DNA from: Thermoleophilia bacterium
GTDB taxonomy: Bacteria > Actinomycetota > Thermoleophilia > Gaiellales > Gaiellaceae
Assembly: GCA_023382435.1 (NCBI GenBank)
Contig: JAHDVS010000007.1
Location: forward strand, 39,829 to 103,828
Length of the DNA stretch: 64,000 nucleotides
Direction: 5' to 3'
The position numbers were made by a program, and so were the translations under genes. Position 1 is the stretch's first letter, and each line of letters opens with the position of its first letter. Under the pieces are notes generated by a model that worked only from the letters and a program-made list of their open reading frames with translations, searched no databases and was not told the origin of the DNA. Of this stretch, positions 1 through 9,444 are shown in pieces.

Positions 1-1734
1 TGGGCGCTGCTCGCGGTCGGGCTGTTCGTGTTCTCCACGTGGCGCCTCACGATCCGGGAGCCCGGCATCGCGCCCTCGGGAGCCACGGTCGCGATCCTCA
101 TCCCGACCTACAACGAGCCGGCGGACATCGTGCGCTCGACCGTGCTCGGGGCCCTCGCTGTCCGCCACGACCCCCGCCCGGAGGTGTGGGTGCTCGACGA
201 CGGCGAGCGCGACTGGGTGCGGACGCTGTGTGACGAGTTCGGCGTCCACTACCTGTGCCGCCCGGCACCGCGTGCCGGTGCCAAGGCCGGCAACCTCAAT
301 CACGCGCTCGGCCACGTCGAGGCGGAGTACCTGCTGATCCTCGACGCCGATCACGTCCCGCTGCCGCACTTCCTCGAGCGGACGCTCGGCTACTGCGCCG
401 ACCCGCGAGTCGCGTTCGTCCAGTCACCCCAGGCGTTCTTCAACCGCAGCTTCCAGCATCCGCGCCGCTCGGACGACCCGATCGTGAACGAGCAGAGCCT
501 CTTTTACGACGTCGTCTGCCGGGGCAAGGATCGCCACAACGCGGCGTTCTGGTGCGGAAGCTCGGCGGTCGTGCGCCGCTCCGCACTGCTCGAGATCGGC
601 GGCGTCAACACGCGGACGGTGGTAGAAGACACGCACACGGCGATGAAGCTCCACCAGGCCGGCTGGAAGAGCGTCTACCACCACGAGATCCTCGCGGTCG
701 GTCTCGCCCCGGAAGAGGTCAACGCCTTCCTGACGCAGCGCGGGCGCTGGGCGCGCGGGTGCTTCCAGCTCCTGCGCCTCGACTTCCCGCTCCGCGCCCG
801 CGGCCTCGACTGGCGCCAGCGCCTCCACTATTTCTCGTCGGTCTCGCACTATCTCGAGGGCCCGCAGCGCCTCGTCGGGCTGCTGGTGCCCCCGCTCGTC
901 CTGCTGACGGGAACCGTTCCGCTCAGAGCGGACACCCTGACCTACCTGGCGCTGTTCCTGCCGCAGCTCGTGCTGGTCCCGCTCGCCACCTGGGCGATGT
1001 CCCGCGGCCGCTACTCGTTCTCGCAGGGCGAGCGGTTCGCGCTGGTGCGGATCGCCGCCTACACGGGCGCCGCATCCTCGTTCTTCCGCCGTGGTCACGT
1101 GGCGTTCAAGGTCACCCCGAAGGGCGCGGACAGCGTCGGCTCCGCGTCCCTCCGGGCGGTCGGCCTCCAGGTGGCGCTCGCGGCGCTGGCGCTTCTTGCC
1201 GCCGCCTACCAGACTGCGGCGCAGATCCACGATCTCCCGGGCAAGCTGACGCCGTTCGCGTTCGCGGTCACCGTGGTCTGGGCGCTTTTGAGCGCCGGCC
1301 TCCTCGGCGCGGTCGCGGTCTGGGCGAGCAGCGTACGCCACCGCCGCCGGGCCCACCGCTTCCCCGTGCGGCTACGCGTGTCGTACGCGCTCGCCGGTGC
1401 GGAGCAGCGGGAGGGCGTCGCACGCGACCTCAACCCGTTCGGAATGGCGCTCGACGTCACCGGAGCGGTCGAGGAAGGCCAGCATCTGCGCGCGACGCTC
1501 CACCTCGACGGGCAACTGGTGAACGTCGAGGGCGCAGTCGCCCGCATGCTCGGGCGCGAAGACGGCACGTGCAGAGTCGGAATCCGCTTCGACCGGCTCG
1601 ACCAGGCGGCCCAGGATGCGATCACGCGCTGGTGCTTCGCTAGCCCGTTCGGGCCCCACCACAGTCGCCCGATGCTCGCGGATGCGCCCGGGCCGCTCGC
1701 GCGGGTGGCGGAGCCGACAGAGGCCGCCGCCTGA
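1..1734 (+). CDS. Cellulose-synthase-like family 2 glycosyltransferase with C-terminal PilZ domain (5' end missing)
   Basis: This is a membrane processive glycosyltransferase, probably making cellulose or another beta-glucan from a UDP-sugar. The frame is open at the window edge, so the true start lies upstream; the first GTG inside is at 28. Counting from there, a nucleotide-binding segment ILIPTYNEP lies near residue 25, DDG near 57, the metal-binding DAD near 105, a TVVEDTH acceptor motif near 197, and QRGRW, the processivity motif, near 237. Hydrophobic segments follow at about 280-420. A PilZ-like domain, the cyclic-di-GMP receptor fold, begins near 436 with an Arg-rich RHRRRAHR stretch, so c-di-GMP activation is likely. 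It converges with the sulfurtransferase gene, leaving one base between the stop codons. The polymer is not identifiable from this alone. Confidence 0.88.
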   Translation, partial: WALLAVGLFVFSTWRLTIREPGIAPSGATVAILIPTYNEPADIVRSTVLGALAVRHDPRPEVWVLDDGERDWVRTLCDEFGVHYLCRPAPRAGAKAGNLNHALGHVEAEYLLILDADHVPLPHFLERTLGYCADPRVAFVQSPQAFFNRSFQHPRRSDDPIVNEQSLFYDVVCRGKDRHNAAFWCGSSAVVRRSALLEIGGVNTRTVVEDTHTAMKLHQAGWKSVYHHEILAVGLAPEEVNAFLTQRGRWARGCFQLLRLDFPLRARGLDWRQRLHYFSSVSHYLEGPQRLVGLLVPPLVLLTGTVPLRADTLTYLALFLPQLVLVPLATWAMSRGRYSFSQGERFALVRIAAYTGAASSFFRRGHVAFKVTPKGADSVGSASLRAVGLQVALAALALLAAAYQTAAQIHDLPGKLTPFAFAVTVVWALLSAGLLGAVAVWASSVRHRRRAHRFPVRLRVSYALAGAEQREGVARDLNPFGMALDVTGAVEEGQHLRATLHLDGQLVNVEGAVARMLGREDGTCRVGIRFDRLDQAAQDAITRWCFASPFGPHHSRPMLADAPGPLARVAEPTEAAA

Positions 1735-1735
1735 G

Positions 1736-2488
1736 CTACGCGCCATGCTCGGCCGGCAGGCCAAGGCGCGACCACTCGCTCCAGGAGCCGGCATAGAGCC
1801 GTGCGTCGGGACGCCCGGCTCCGGCAAGGCGAAGCAGGGTCACGCAGGCCGTCACACCAGAGCCACAATAGACGGCGATCTCCTCGGCGTCGAGAACGGC
1901 CGCCGGGATCGGCGTCGCGTCCGCGTGGTGGAGGCTTCGCGCACCGGGCAGGTGGCCGGAGACCGGGTCGAGCGCGGCGATCGGGTCGCTCGAGGCCTCG
2001 CCCCGGTAGCGCTCCGGGGCGCGGGCGTCGAGTACGACGAGACGCGGGTCGCCGACGCGGTCGAGCAGCTCATCGGCCTCGATCAGGTCGCCGGCGCGCT
2101 CGCGCGGCAGGAAGGCCGCCGGCTCGATCCGCTCCGGGCCGGGCCGCAGCGGGCCGCGCCAGGCGGCGACGCCGCCGTCGAGGGCGGCCACGTCGTCGTG
2201 GCCGAAATGCCGCAAGAGCCACCAGAGTCGGGCGGAACCGCCGGTCATTCCCTGGTCGTAGGCGATGACCAGGACGCCGGGGCCGATGCCGGCGCGCGAC
2301 GCCGCGACCGCGAAGCGCTCGGCCGAGGGCAGCGGATGCCGCCCCCGGCCCGGGGCGAGCGAGAGGTCGGAGAGGTCGCGGTCGAGGTCGAGGAACGCCG
2401 CGCCCGGGATGTGGCCCTCGCGGTAGAAGCGCTCGCCGGCGGCGGGATCGAGCAGCTCGAAGCGGCAGTCGACGAACCGGTACGTCAC
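1736..2488 (-). CDS. sseA: Two-domain rhodanese-type sulfurtransferase (thiosulfate or 3-mercaptopyruvate)
   Basis: A 250-residue protein with two rhodanese domains. The N-terminal domain holds GHIPGAAFLDLD. The C-terminal domain ends with an active-site loop AVYCGSGVTA; CGSGVTA is closer to 3-mercaptopyruvate sulfurtransferases than to classical rhodaneses, so it probably moves sulfane sulfur onto a catalytic Cys. The GTG start at 2488 overlaps the thrB stop as GTGA, so translation is coupled to the threonine genes. The frame is open further upstream, but that stretch is antisense-like and lies across thrB, so I reject a longer start. Substrate assignment is inferred from the loop only. Confidence 0.85.
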   Translation of the reverse strand: MTYRFVDCRFELLDPAAGERFYREGHIPGAAFLDLDRDLSDLSLAPGRGRHPLPSAERFAVAASRAGIGPGVLVIAYDQGMTGGSARLWWLLRHFGHDDVAALDGGVAAWRGPLRPGPERIEPAAFLPRERAGDLIEADELLDRVGDPRLVVLDARAPERYRGEASSDPIAALDPVSGHLPGARSLHHADATPIPAAVLDAEEIAVYCGSGVTACVTLLRLAGAGRPDARLYAGSWSEWSRLGLPAEHGA

Positions 2489-3354
2489 GGGAGCGGCCCG
2501 GCGCCCATCGGCACCACGGCGAGCTGGAGCACGCGGGCGTCGGGGAAGCGCTCGGCGAGCTCGCCGGCGCACGCGGTCCCTTCGCCCTCGCGCGCCCAGA
2601 CGATCACGGTCGGGCCGGAGCCGGAGATCGTGGCCGCCACGGCGCCGCCGGGAAGCTGCTCGCGCAGCGCCCGGAACGGCGGCGATAGCGGGCCGCGATA
2701 GGGCTCGTGCAGCCGGTCGTCGAACGCCTCGCGCAGGAGCTCGACCGAGCCGGTGACCAGCCCCCCCCCGCGCGGGGCGCCCCCCCCCACCGTGTCGGCG
2801 GCGTCGTCTGGCGGAACGCGCCCGGCCCGGCGGGCGGGGGCCGCGGGGGTGCCGCCCCGGGCGCCCGGGACGACCGCGATCGGGACGAGCGGCAGCTCCT
2901 GGGTGATGCGGGCGACGCGCTGACGCCCGTTCGAGCACCACGTGAGGCAGACGCCGCCGGCGAGCGCCGGCGCCAGGTTGTCGGCGTGGGGCTCGAGCGC
3001 GAGCCCGAGCTCGAGCAGCGACTCGACCTCCGGCCAGCGACCGAGCGCGAGCGAGGCGGCGACGAGTCCGAGCGCGATCGTCGAGGCGCTCGAGCCCAGG
3101 CCGCGGGCGAGAGGAATCCGATTCGTGAACACGAACCGCTTGCCTTCGACCGGGGCCACGCAGCCGAAGGCGCGCAGACCCAGATGCTCGGGCCCTTCGG
3201 AGATCTCGCCCGCACCCTCGCCGCGCACCTCGACGCCGTCGCCCTCGGAGACCTCGAGCTCGTTCCAGAGGTCGAGCGCCGCACCGGCGCAGTCGAAACC
3301 GGAGCCGAGGTTCGCGGTCGTGGCCGGCGCCCGGACGCGGACGGGCAGGCTCAC
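2485..3354 (-). CDS. thrB: Homoserine kinase
   Basis: A GHMP-family kinase of 289 residues that phosphorylates homoserine for threonine synthesis. The N-terminus shows the family ATTANLGSGFDC stretch near residues 11-22. The phosphate loop is PLARGLGSSAS, and DDRLHEPYRG and a C-terminal GSGPT are also present. The GTG start at 3354 lies 7 bases after the thrC stop. The section around positions 2761-2880 reads as Gly, Pro and Arg only, encoded by two long C runs on the plus strand, and fits the family poorly although both flanks match. This may be a local sequence error or real divergence (see findings). Confidence 0.9.
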   Translation of the reverse strand: MSLPVRVRAPATTANLGSGFDCAGAALDLWNELEVSEGDGVEVRGEGAGEISEGPEHLGLRAFGCVAPVEGKRFVFTNRIPLARGLGSSASTIALGLVAASLALGRWPEVESLLELGLALEPHADNLAPALAGGVCLTWCSNGRQRVARITQELPLVPIAVVPGARGGTPAAPARRAGRVPPDDAADTVGGGAPRGGGLVTGSVELLREAFDDRLHEPYRGPLSPPFRALREQLPGGAVAATISGSGPTVIVWAREGEGTACAGELAERFPDARVLQLAVVPMGAGPLP

Positions 3355-3361
3355 CAGCGGC

Positions 3362-4342
3362 TCAGCCGGCCGCCGCCGCGATGGCGTCCGGGTCGGGGTC
3401 GACCTGGAGCGGGGCGACCGTGGCGCGCTCGACCGCGGCGGGATCCTTGAGCCCGTGACCGGTGATCACGCACACGACGCGGGAGCCGGGCTCGAGCTCG
3501 ACCCTGGCGAGCGCCGCCACCCCTGCCGCGGACGAGGGCTCGCAGAACACGCCCTCGCGCTCCGCCAGCTCTCGCCACGCGGCGAGCAACTCGTCGTCCG
3601 TGAGCGAGACGACGCTGCCGCCGGAGGCAGTGATCGCGGCCTCTGCCTCGGCGCGGTGCACGGGCTCGGCGATGCGGATCGCGCTCGCCAGCGTGGTTGC
3701 GCGCTCGGCGGCCTCACCGGCGATGATCCGCGGCATCGCCTCCCCCCACTCCTCGAACCCGAGCGCGTAGGCACGGGTGTTGCCGCCGCCGCCGTAGGGA
3801 AGCGCGAGCACGTCGGGCGGCCCCCCGAGCGCCTCGGCGAGCTCGAACGCGGCCGTCTTCTGCCCCTGGATCCGGTACGGGTTGACGGAGTTGACGAGCA
3901 CGTGCGTGCCCCGCTCCCCGAGCTCGCGAGCGGCGGCGAGCGCCTGGTCGAACGTGCCCCGTACCTCGAGCACCCGGGCACCGACGGCGCGCGCCTGCAT
4001 CAGCTTGCCGAGCGCGACCGCCCCCTCGGGCTGGAGGATCACCGCGGGAATACCGGCCCGCGCCGCGTACGCCGCGGCGGACGCTGCCGTGTTCCCGGTC
4101 GAGGCGCAGATCACGGCACGGGCGCCGTCCGCGAGCGCCTGCGACACGGCGATCGTCATGCCCCGGTCCTTGAAGCTCCCGGTCGGGTTCGCGCTCTCGA
4201 GCTTCAGGTGCACATCGACGCCGAGCCGCGCGGAGATCCGCGGCGCGGGGATGAGGGGGGTCGAGCCCTCGCCGAGGGAAACGACGGGCCACCCGGAGTC
4301 GAGTGGCAGTCGGTCACGGTAGCGCTCCGCAGGGGTCGTCAC
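3362..4342 (-). CDS. thrC: Threonine synthase
   Basis: A PLP-dependent lyase of 326 residues that converts O-phosphohomoserine to threonine. NPTGSFKDRG near residue 55 carries the lysine that binds PLP. A phosphate-cup ASTGNTAAS and a Gly-rich PYGGGGNT loop follow. The short form without a long N-terminal domain is typical of bacteria with this gene order. The GTG start at 4342 lies 8 bases after a TAGGCT hexamer (4351-4356), so the message is probably leaderless and thrC-thrB-sseA can be transcribed separately from ilv-hom. Confidence 0.95.
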   Translation of the reverse strand: MTTPAERYRDRLPLDSGWPVVSLGEGSTPLIPAPRISARLGVDVHLKLESANPTGSFKDRGMTIAVSQALADGARAVICASTGNTAASAAAYAARAGIPAVILQPEGAVALGKLMQARAVGARVLEVRGTFDQALAAARELGERGTHVLVNSVNPYRIQGQKTAAFELAEALGGPPDVLALPYGGGGNTRAYALGFEEWGEAMPRIIAGEAAERATTLASAIRIAEPVHRAEAEAAITASGGSVVSLTDDELLAAWRELAEREGVFCEPSSAAGVAALARVELEPGSRVVCVITGHGLKDPAAVERATVAPLQVDPDPDAIAAAAG

Positions 4343-4508
4343 GGGGCAAAAGCCTAGTGGGTTCGTCGCCGTCGGGTCTGCCCGTCGGTCGGTCGCGCCG
4401 CGCCGGCGAAGGGGCGGGAGGATCAGCCTCCCCGGCCCGGTCCGCCGGGGCCACTCGGACCTCGTAGACGAGGCCGGCGCCGATCGTGACGACGGGTTGC
4501 GAGAACGG

Positions 4509-4694
4509 TCAACTCCTCGACTTCGCCGCCGACACCGTGCCGAGGCGCCACTCGATCTCGTTCTGACGCCTGGGATCCAAGAGCTCCCTCACGAATCCCC
4601 CTCCGATCGTCTCGCCCGCCAGCTCGCGCCACCCAGCCGGGACGCTCGGGCGAGCCTCGTCAGCAGCGCGGAGCGCGGCCAGAGCGATTCTCAG
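4509..4694 (-). CDS. Small ORF after hom, possible CTG start
   Basis: This fills most of the 348-base gap between hom and thrC. From a CTG at 4694, which overlaps the hom stop as CTGA, an open frame encodes about 61 residues beginning [15 protein letters not shown] and containing GWRELAGETIGGG and DPRRQNEIEWRLGTV. The residue mix (Glu, Arg, Leu, Ala) looks like a real protein and not a shadow, but I do not recognise a family. An internal GTG near 4594, behind a GGAGGGGG, could start a 27-residue version. The rest of the gap, 4343-4508, holds the thrC promoter hexamer and nothing else I can name. Confidence 0.35.
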   Translation of the reverse strand: MRIALAALRAADEARPSVPAGWRELAGETIGGGFVRELLDPRRQNEIEWRLGTVSAAKSRS

Positions 4695-5992
4695 CCGGCG
4701 GCCGCGACGCCCCGGTCGGAGATGACCGCGAGTCGGGTCGGGGTTCCGTGCGTCTCGGGCAGGAGCGCGATGTCGCCGAGCGCCGCCTCGACTGCACCGG
4801 CCGGAGCCTCGTGGGTGACGACGTGCAGCGACGCGCCGCCCGCGAGCCCGTGCTGGATCAGCCGCGCCACGGAGACACCGTGCGCGGCGAGCCGCTCCGC
4901 CACGTGAGCGAGCACCCCGGCGCGGTCGTCGACCTCGATCCGCAGGTAGTAGGGCGACTCGAGCTCCCCCGGCGGCAGCTTCCGGAGCGTGCGCCAGACC
5001 GCGTCGTTCTGGAGGAAGCCGGTGCCCTGCGTGCCGACGATCGAGACCATGTCGGCCACGACCGCCGACGCCGTCTCGATGCCCCCGGCGCCCGGCCCCT
5101 CCAGCATGATCTCGCGGATCGAGTCACCCTGGAGCATGACCGCGTTGAACGCCCCCTCGACTCCGGCAAGCGGATGGTGGCGATCGACGAGCGCCGGCGC
5201 AACCCGGGCGTCGACGGCGCCGCCGGCGAGCGTCGCCTGGCCGACGAGCTTCACGGCCATCCCGAGCTCCCGCGCCGCCACGATGTGTCCGGGAACGATT
5301 CGCTCGATCCCCTCGAAATCCACGTCCGCGAGCGTGACGCGCGACCCGAACGCGATCGTGGCGAGGATCGCCATCTTCGCGGCCGCGTCCGCACCCGACA
5401 CGTCCTCCGTCGGGTCGGCCTCGGCGAAGCCCAGCCGCTGCGCCTCGCTCAGCGCGCCCTCGTAGGTGTCGCCGGCCTCCATCCGCGTCAGGATGTAGTT
5501 GGTCGTCCCGTTGACGATCCCGAGCACCCGGTGCACGCTCGAGACGACGAGCGCCTCACGCAGCACCTTGATCACCGGAATCGCCGCACACACGGACGCC
5601 TCGAAGCGAAGCTGGACGCCCGCCGCGGAAGCGGCGGGGAACAGCTCGTCGGAGCGCTGGGCGATCAGCTGCTTGTTCGCGGTCACGACCGGCTTGCCGG
5701 CCCGGAGCAGATCGAGGACGTGGCCGCGCGCCGGCTCGATCCCGCCCATCACCTCGGCGACGAGCGCGATCGACGGATCGTCGCGGACGTCCGCGAAGTC
5801 GGTGGTCAGGACGCCCGGGGCAGGCGCGAAACCACGCTCCTTGCGCGCGTCGCGTACGAGCGCCCTGACGACACGCAGGCGGTGCCCGGTCGCGCGCTCG
5901 ATGTCGTCCGCGTTCTCCGACAGGAGCCGGTCGACCGCGGCGCCGACCGTGCCATACCCGAGCAGCGCGACGGGGACGTCAACGCTCGCCAT
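4691..5992 (-). CDS. hom: Homoserine dehydrogenase with C-terminal ACT domain
   Basis: A 433-residue enzyme that reduces aspartate semialdehyde to homoserine, the branch to threonine and methionine. The N-terminus has a Rossmann NAD(P) loop, [11 protein letters not shown]. The catalytic core holds [11 protein letters not shown] and the [14 protein letters not shown] segment with the catalytic lysine region. The last 80 or so residues, from [14 protein letters not shown], form an ACT domain that would bind threonine for feedback inhibition. The ATG at 5992 lies inside the last codons of ilvC (14-base overlap), so the two are translationally coupled and hom expression follows the branched-chain operon. 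Confidence 0.96.
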   Translation of the reverse strand: MASVDVPVALLGYGTVGAAVDRLLSENADDIERATGHRLRVVRALVRDARKERGFAPAPGVLTTDFADVRDDPSIALVAEVMGGIEPARGHVLDLLRAGKPVVTANKQLIAQRSDELFPAASAAGVQLRFEASVCAAIPVIKVLREALVVSSVHRVLGIVNGTTNYILTRMEAGDTYEGALSEAQRLGFAEADPTEDVSGADAAAKMAILATIAFGSRVTLADVDFEGIERIVPGHIVAARELGMAVKLVGQATLAGGAVDARVAPALVDRHHPLAGVEGAFNAVMLQGDSIREIMLEGPGAGGIETASAVVADMVSIVGTQGTGFLQNDAVWRTLRKLPPGELESPYYLRIEVDDRAGVLAHVAERLAAHGVSVARLIQHGLAGGASLHVVTHEAPAGAVEAALGDIALLPETHGTPTRLAVISDRGVAAAG

Positions 5993-6974
5993 GCGCCTCC
6001 GGCTTCGCCATCAGCGCCCGCAGCTCTTCCCCGACCCGCTCGATTCGACCCGCCCGCTCCTCGGCGCGGACGCGCTTCAGGTTCGCCTCGCCCTCATCCA
6101 TCTCCGCGATCCATTCCTTGGCGAACTGGCCGTTCTGGATGTTCGCGAGCACCTTCTTCATCGACTCGCGCACGTGCTTGTCGATCACGACCGGGCCACG
6201 CATGTAGTCGCCGTACTCGGCCGTGTCGGAGATCGAGTAGCGCATGTAGGAGAGCCCGCCCTCCCAGATCAGGTCGACGATCAGCTTCAGCTCGTGCAGC
6301 ACCTCGTAGTAGGCGATCTCCGGCTGGTAGCCGGCGTCGACGAGCGTGTCGAAGCCCGCCTTGATCAGCTCGCTGACGCCCCCGCAGAGCACCGCCTGCT
6401 CGCCGAACAGGTCGGTCTCGGTCTCTTCCTGGAACGTCGTCTCGAGCATCCCGGCCCGGCCGGCGCCGATCGCGACCCCGTAGGCGAGCGCGAGATCGCG
6501 AGCGCGCCCGCTGGCGTCCTGCGCGACGGCGATCAGCGCGGGCGTGCCGAGCCCCTGCGTGTACAGGCGCCGCACGATATGGCCGGGGCCCTTCGGCGCG
6601 ACCATGATCACGTCGTGACCCGCGGGCGCCTCGATGCGGCCGTAGAGGACGTTGAAGCCGTGCGCGAACAGAAGCGCCGCGCCCGGCTCCAGGCTCGGAG
6701 CGATCTCCTCGGCGTAGACCCGGGGCTGCACCTGGTCGGGCAGGAGGATCGCGACGAGCTGCGCGCCTCGAACGGCCTCGGCGACGGTGCCCACGCTCAG
6801 CCCGGCCTCCTCGGCCGCCTGGCGGGACTGGCTGCCCTCGCGCAGCCCGACCTGGACGGTCACGCCCGAGTCGTGGAGGTTGAGCGCGTGCGCGTGGCCC
6901 TGGCTGCCGTAGCCGACGACGGCGACCTTGCCGGACAGCAGCTCGAGGTCGCCCTCGCGGAGGATGTTCGCCAT
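5979..6974 (-). CDS. ilvC: Ketol-acid reductoisomerase
   Basis: A class I enzyme of 331 residues that isomerises and reduces acetolactate or acetohydroxybutyrate with NADPH in valine and isoleucine synthesis. The Rossmann loop is [12 protein letters not shown] near residue 20. [12 protein letters not shown] and the metal-binding [16 protein letters not shown] segment follow, and the C-terminal knotted domain begins near residue 185. The ATG at 6974 has an AAAGGA ribosome site about 10 bases upstream. An open frame continues further upstream but has no family similarity. The gene lies 37 bases after ilvN in the same operon. Confidence 0.97.
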   Translation of the reverse strand: MANILREGDLELLSGKVAVVGYGSQGHAHALNLHDSGVTVQVGLREGSQSRQAAEEAGLSVGTVAEAVRGAQLVAILLPDQVQPRVYAEEIAPSLEPGAALLFAHGFNVLYGRIEAPAGHDVIMVAPKGPGHIVRRLYTQGLGTPALIAVAQDASGRARDLALAYGVAIGAGRAGMLETTFQEETETDLFGEQAVLCGGVSELIKAGFDTLVDAGYQPEIAYYEVLHELKLIVDLIWEGGLSYMRYSISDTAEYGDYMRGPVVIDKHVRESMKKVLANIQNGQFAKEWIAEMDEGEANLKRVRAEERAGRIERVGEELRALMAKPEAHGER

Positions 6975-7011
6975 GACAGGGAGTCCTTTCGTTCGGGAGT
7001 TCCGGGCAGTT

Positions 7012-7530
7012 CTACCGGAGGACCTCGAGCCGCTGCGCCCGCCGCGGCGTCTCGCGCGAGGCGCGAGCGAGGCCGACACGGCCCGTGCGCGCGAGCTCCT
7101 TGATCCCGTGCGGCCGCACGAGCTCCTCGAACGAGGCGAGCTCCTCCGGCGGGCCGACGACCTCGAAGACCAGTGCGTCCGGGCCGAGATCGACGACGCG
7201 CGCGCGGAAGACCTCCCCGAGCGCCATCAGCTCGGCCCTCCGGTCGGGCGGCGCGGCCACTTTCACGAGCAGGAGTTCGCGCTCGACCGCCTCGCCGGGC
7301 TCGAGCTCGATCACGCGCAGCACGTTGACGAGCTTGTGCATCTGCTTCTGGATCTGCTCGAGCGTGTGCTGCTCGCAGTTGACCCGCAGAGTCACCCGGG
7401 AGACGTCGTGGCGCTCCGTCGGCCCGACCGCGAGACTCTCGATGTTGAAGCCGCGCCGAACGAACAGGCTCGTGATGCGCATCAGTGCGCCCGGCCGATT
7501 CTCGACGAGCACGGACAGCGTGTGCGCCAT
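7012..7530 (-). CDS. ilvN: Acetolactate synthase small (regulatory) subunit
   Basis: A 172-residue regulatory subunit that activates IlvB and confers valine inhibition. Its N-terminal ACT domain starts [16 protein letters not shown] and contains [15 protein letters not shown], the usual effector-site region. A second ACT-like domain follows after [10 protein letters not shown]. The ATG start overlaps the ilvB stop as TGATG, so the two subunits are made by coupled translation in proportion. Confidence 0.96.
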   Translation of the reverse strand: MAHTLSVLVENRPGALMRITSLFVRRGFNIESLAVGPTERHDVSRVTLRVNCEQHTLEQIQKQMHKLVNVLRVIELEPGEAVERELLLVKVAAPPDRRAELMALGEVFRARVVDLGPDALVFEVVGPPEELASFEELVRPHGIKELARTGRVGLARASRETPRRAQRLEVLR

Positions 7531-9257
7531 CAGGATCCCGCCTCCACCGTCTCCTCCTCGGGGTTCTCGATCATGTCGAGAGCGGCCGCGCCCCCGGGGA
7601 TCATCGGATAGCACTGCTCGGCCGGGTCGACGCGGGCGTCGACCACCGCCGTGCGACCCAGCGCGAGCGCCTCCTGGAGGACGCCCTCGAGCTCGTCCTC
7701 GGTCGAGACGGTGAAACCCGCGGCGCCGTACGCCTCGGCGAGCTGCGCGTAGTCGGGAACGGCATGGGTGAGATGCACGTGGGAGTAGCGCTCGCCGTAG
7801 AACAGCTCCTGCCACTGCTGCACCATGCCGAGATAGGCGTTGTTGATCACCACGACGACGATCGGGAGCCCCTCGAGGACGGACGTTGCGAGCTCCTGGC
7901 CCGTCATCTGGAAGCAGCCGTCGCCGTCGATGCAGACGACCGTCGCGTCGGGTCGGGCCGCCTTGGCACCGACCGCGGCGGGGATGCCGAACCCCATCGT
8001 GCCGAGACCGCCCGAGGTGATGAACGACCTGGGGCGATCGCAGTGCAGATACTGCATGGCCCACATCTGATGCTGCCCGACGCCGGTCGTCCAGATCACG
8101 TCGTCACGTCCCGCGGTCAGGGAGCGCAGGGTCTCGACGACCGTCTGCGGCTTGAGCACGTCACCGCGGCGGTAGCGCAGCGGGAACTGGTCGCGCCAGT
8201 CCGCGATCTGGAGCAGCCACGCCTCGGGCGGCCGCAGCTCCCCGACCTCCGAGAGCTTACGCAGCTCCGCGGCGAGGTCGTGCAGCACCTGCTTGAGCGG
8301 GCCGACCACGGGCACGTCGGCGTTTCGGAGCTTGCCGATCTCGGCCGCGTCGATGTCGAGGTGCACGACCGAGGCACCCGGCGCGAACGCCGACAGCTTC
8401 CCGGTGACGCGATCGTCGAAGCGCGCGCCGCACGCGACGATCACATCCGCCTTGTTGAGCGCGTAGTTCGACCATTTCGGGCCGTGCATCCCGGGCCAGC
8501 CCGCGAACAGCTCGTGCGTCTCCGGGAAGGCGCCCTTGCCCATCAGGGTCGTCACGACGGGCAACCGCCCGAGCTCGGCGAGCTCGCGCAGCTCCCCGCA
8601 CGCGTCGCCGTTGACCGTACCGCCGCCGACGTAGAGGATCGGCCGCTCCGCTGCCGCCAGCCGGCTCGCGGCCTCCTTGATCTGGCGCGCATGGCCGCGG
8701 CGCGGCGGCCTCCAGCCGGGCAGGTCGACCGCATCCGGGTACTCGAAGTCGATCGGCGCCTCCTGCACGTCGCGCGGCACGTCGACGAGGACGGGGCCGC
8801 AGCGGCCCGTACGCGCGATATGGAACGCCGCCTTCATCACGTGCGGCAGCTCCTCCACGTCCTGGACGAGCCACGAGTGCTTAACGATCGGGATCGTGAT
8901 CCCCGTGATGTCGCACTCCTGAAACGCATCGGTCCCGATCAGCGGACGGCGCACCTGGCCCGTCACGCACACGAGCGGGGTCGAGTCCATCCACGCGTTC
9001 GCGATCGGCGTGACGAGGTTCGTGGCGCCCGGGCCGGAGGTCGCGAACGCCACCCCCACACGGCCCGACGCGCGCGCGTAGCCCTCCGCCATGTGCCCCG
9101 CCCCTTGCTCGTGGCGGGCGAGCACGTGGCGCACAGTCGTGCCGCGCGCGATCGCGTCGTACAGGGGCAGGATCGCCCCTCCCGGGATGCCGAAGCAGAC
9201 CTCGACTCCCTCCGCCTCCAGCGAGCGGAGGATCGCGTCCGAGCCGAGCATCTTCAT
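7530..9257 (-). CDS. ilvB: Acetolactate synthase large (catalytic) subunit
   Basis: A TPP-dependent enzyme of 575 residues that condenses two pyruvates, or pyruvate with 2-oxobutyrate. Near residue 25 is the FGIPGGAILP segment and shortly after it the catalytic Glu region. The TPP motif begins GDGCFQMTGQEL near residue 443 and ends in VVINN. The ATG at 9257 has GGAGG 8 bases upstream; a second ATG two codons later is less likely. The upstream in-frame extension belongs to the leader. The start overlaps the stop of a 28-codon upstream ORF as ATGA. Confidence 0.96.
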   Translation of the reverse strand: MKMLGSDAILRSLEAEGVEVCFGIPGGAILPLYDAIARGTTVRHVLARHEQGAGHMAEGYARASGRVGVAFATSGPGATNLVTPIANAWMDSTPLVCVTGQVRRPLIGTDAFQECDITGITIPIVKHSWLVQDVEELPHVMKAAFHIARTGRCGPVLVDVPRDVQEAPIDFEYPDAVDLPGWRPPRRGHARQIKEAASRLAAAERPILYVGGGTVNGDACGELRELAELGRLPVVTTLMGKGAFPETHELFAGWPGMHGPKWSNYALNKADVIVACGARFDDRVTGKLSAFAPGASVVHLDIDAAEIGKLRNADVPVVGPLKQVLHDLAAELRKLSEVGELRPPEAWLLQIADWRDQFPLRYRRGDVLKPQTVVETLRSLTAGRDDVIWTTGVGQHQMWAMQYLHCDRPRSFITSGGLGTMGFGIPAAVGAKAARPDATVVCIDGDGCFQMTGQELATSVLEGLPIVVVVINNAYLGMVQQWQELFYGERYSHVHLTHAVPDYAQLAEAYGAAGFTVSTEDELEGVLQEALALGRTAVVDARVDPAEQCYPMIPGGAAALDMIENPEEETVEAGS

Positions 9258-9340
9258 CGGGTCACCCTCCCTTCCTGAACTCGAGTCCCCGCGCCGCCCG
9301 GCGTCGAGGCCTGCGACAACTGTACCGCCTTCTCGATCAC
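9254..9340 (-). CDS. 28-codon upstream ORF coupled to ilvB
   Basis: A GTG at 9340 with GGAGG 10 bases upstream opens a 28-residue frame (VIEKAVQLSQAS and on to EGRVTR) that stops at 9254, its TGA overlapping the ilvB ATG as ATGA. It may couple ribosome loading onto ilvB to the leader structure, or may be chance. It is not notably rich in Leu, Val or Ile, so it is not the main sensing peptide. Confidence 0.35.
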   Translation of the reverse strand: MIEKAVQLSQASTPGGAGTRVQEGRVTR

Positions 9341-9444
9341 GTTCGATCCACCTCCTCGGCCGCTTCCCGGAGCTCCCGGGGGCGCACCTGTCCCGTCTTC
9401 GGTCGCCGTGTGCGCCGCGAGGGCGCGTGTGCGTCGTCCTCCCC

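Noticed and set aside
424..1356. Long open frames antisense to the glycosyltransferase and many similar ones across the window
   Set aside because: High GC keeps the reverse and shifted frames open. Their products are Arg/Ala/Pro-rich without family motifs, while the opposite strand carries a clear gene.
1736..2941. 401-residue version of the sulfurtransferase
   Set aside because: The first 150 residues are a shadow of thrB; the GTG at 2488 overlaps the thrB stop as GTGA.
9258..9444. T-box riboswitch before ilvB
   Set aside because: No TGGNACC antiterminator motif or stem I marks were found; a leader peptide explains the region better.
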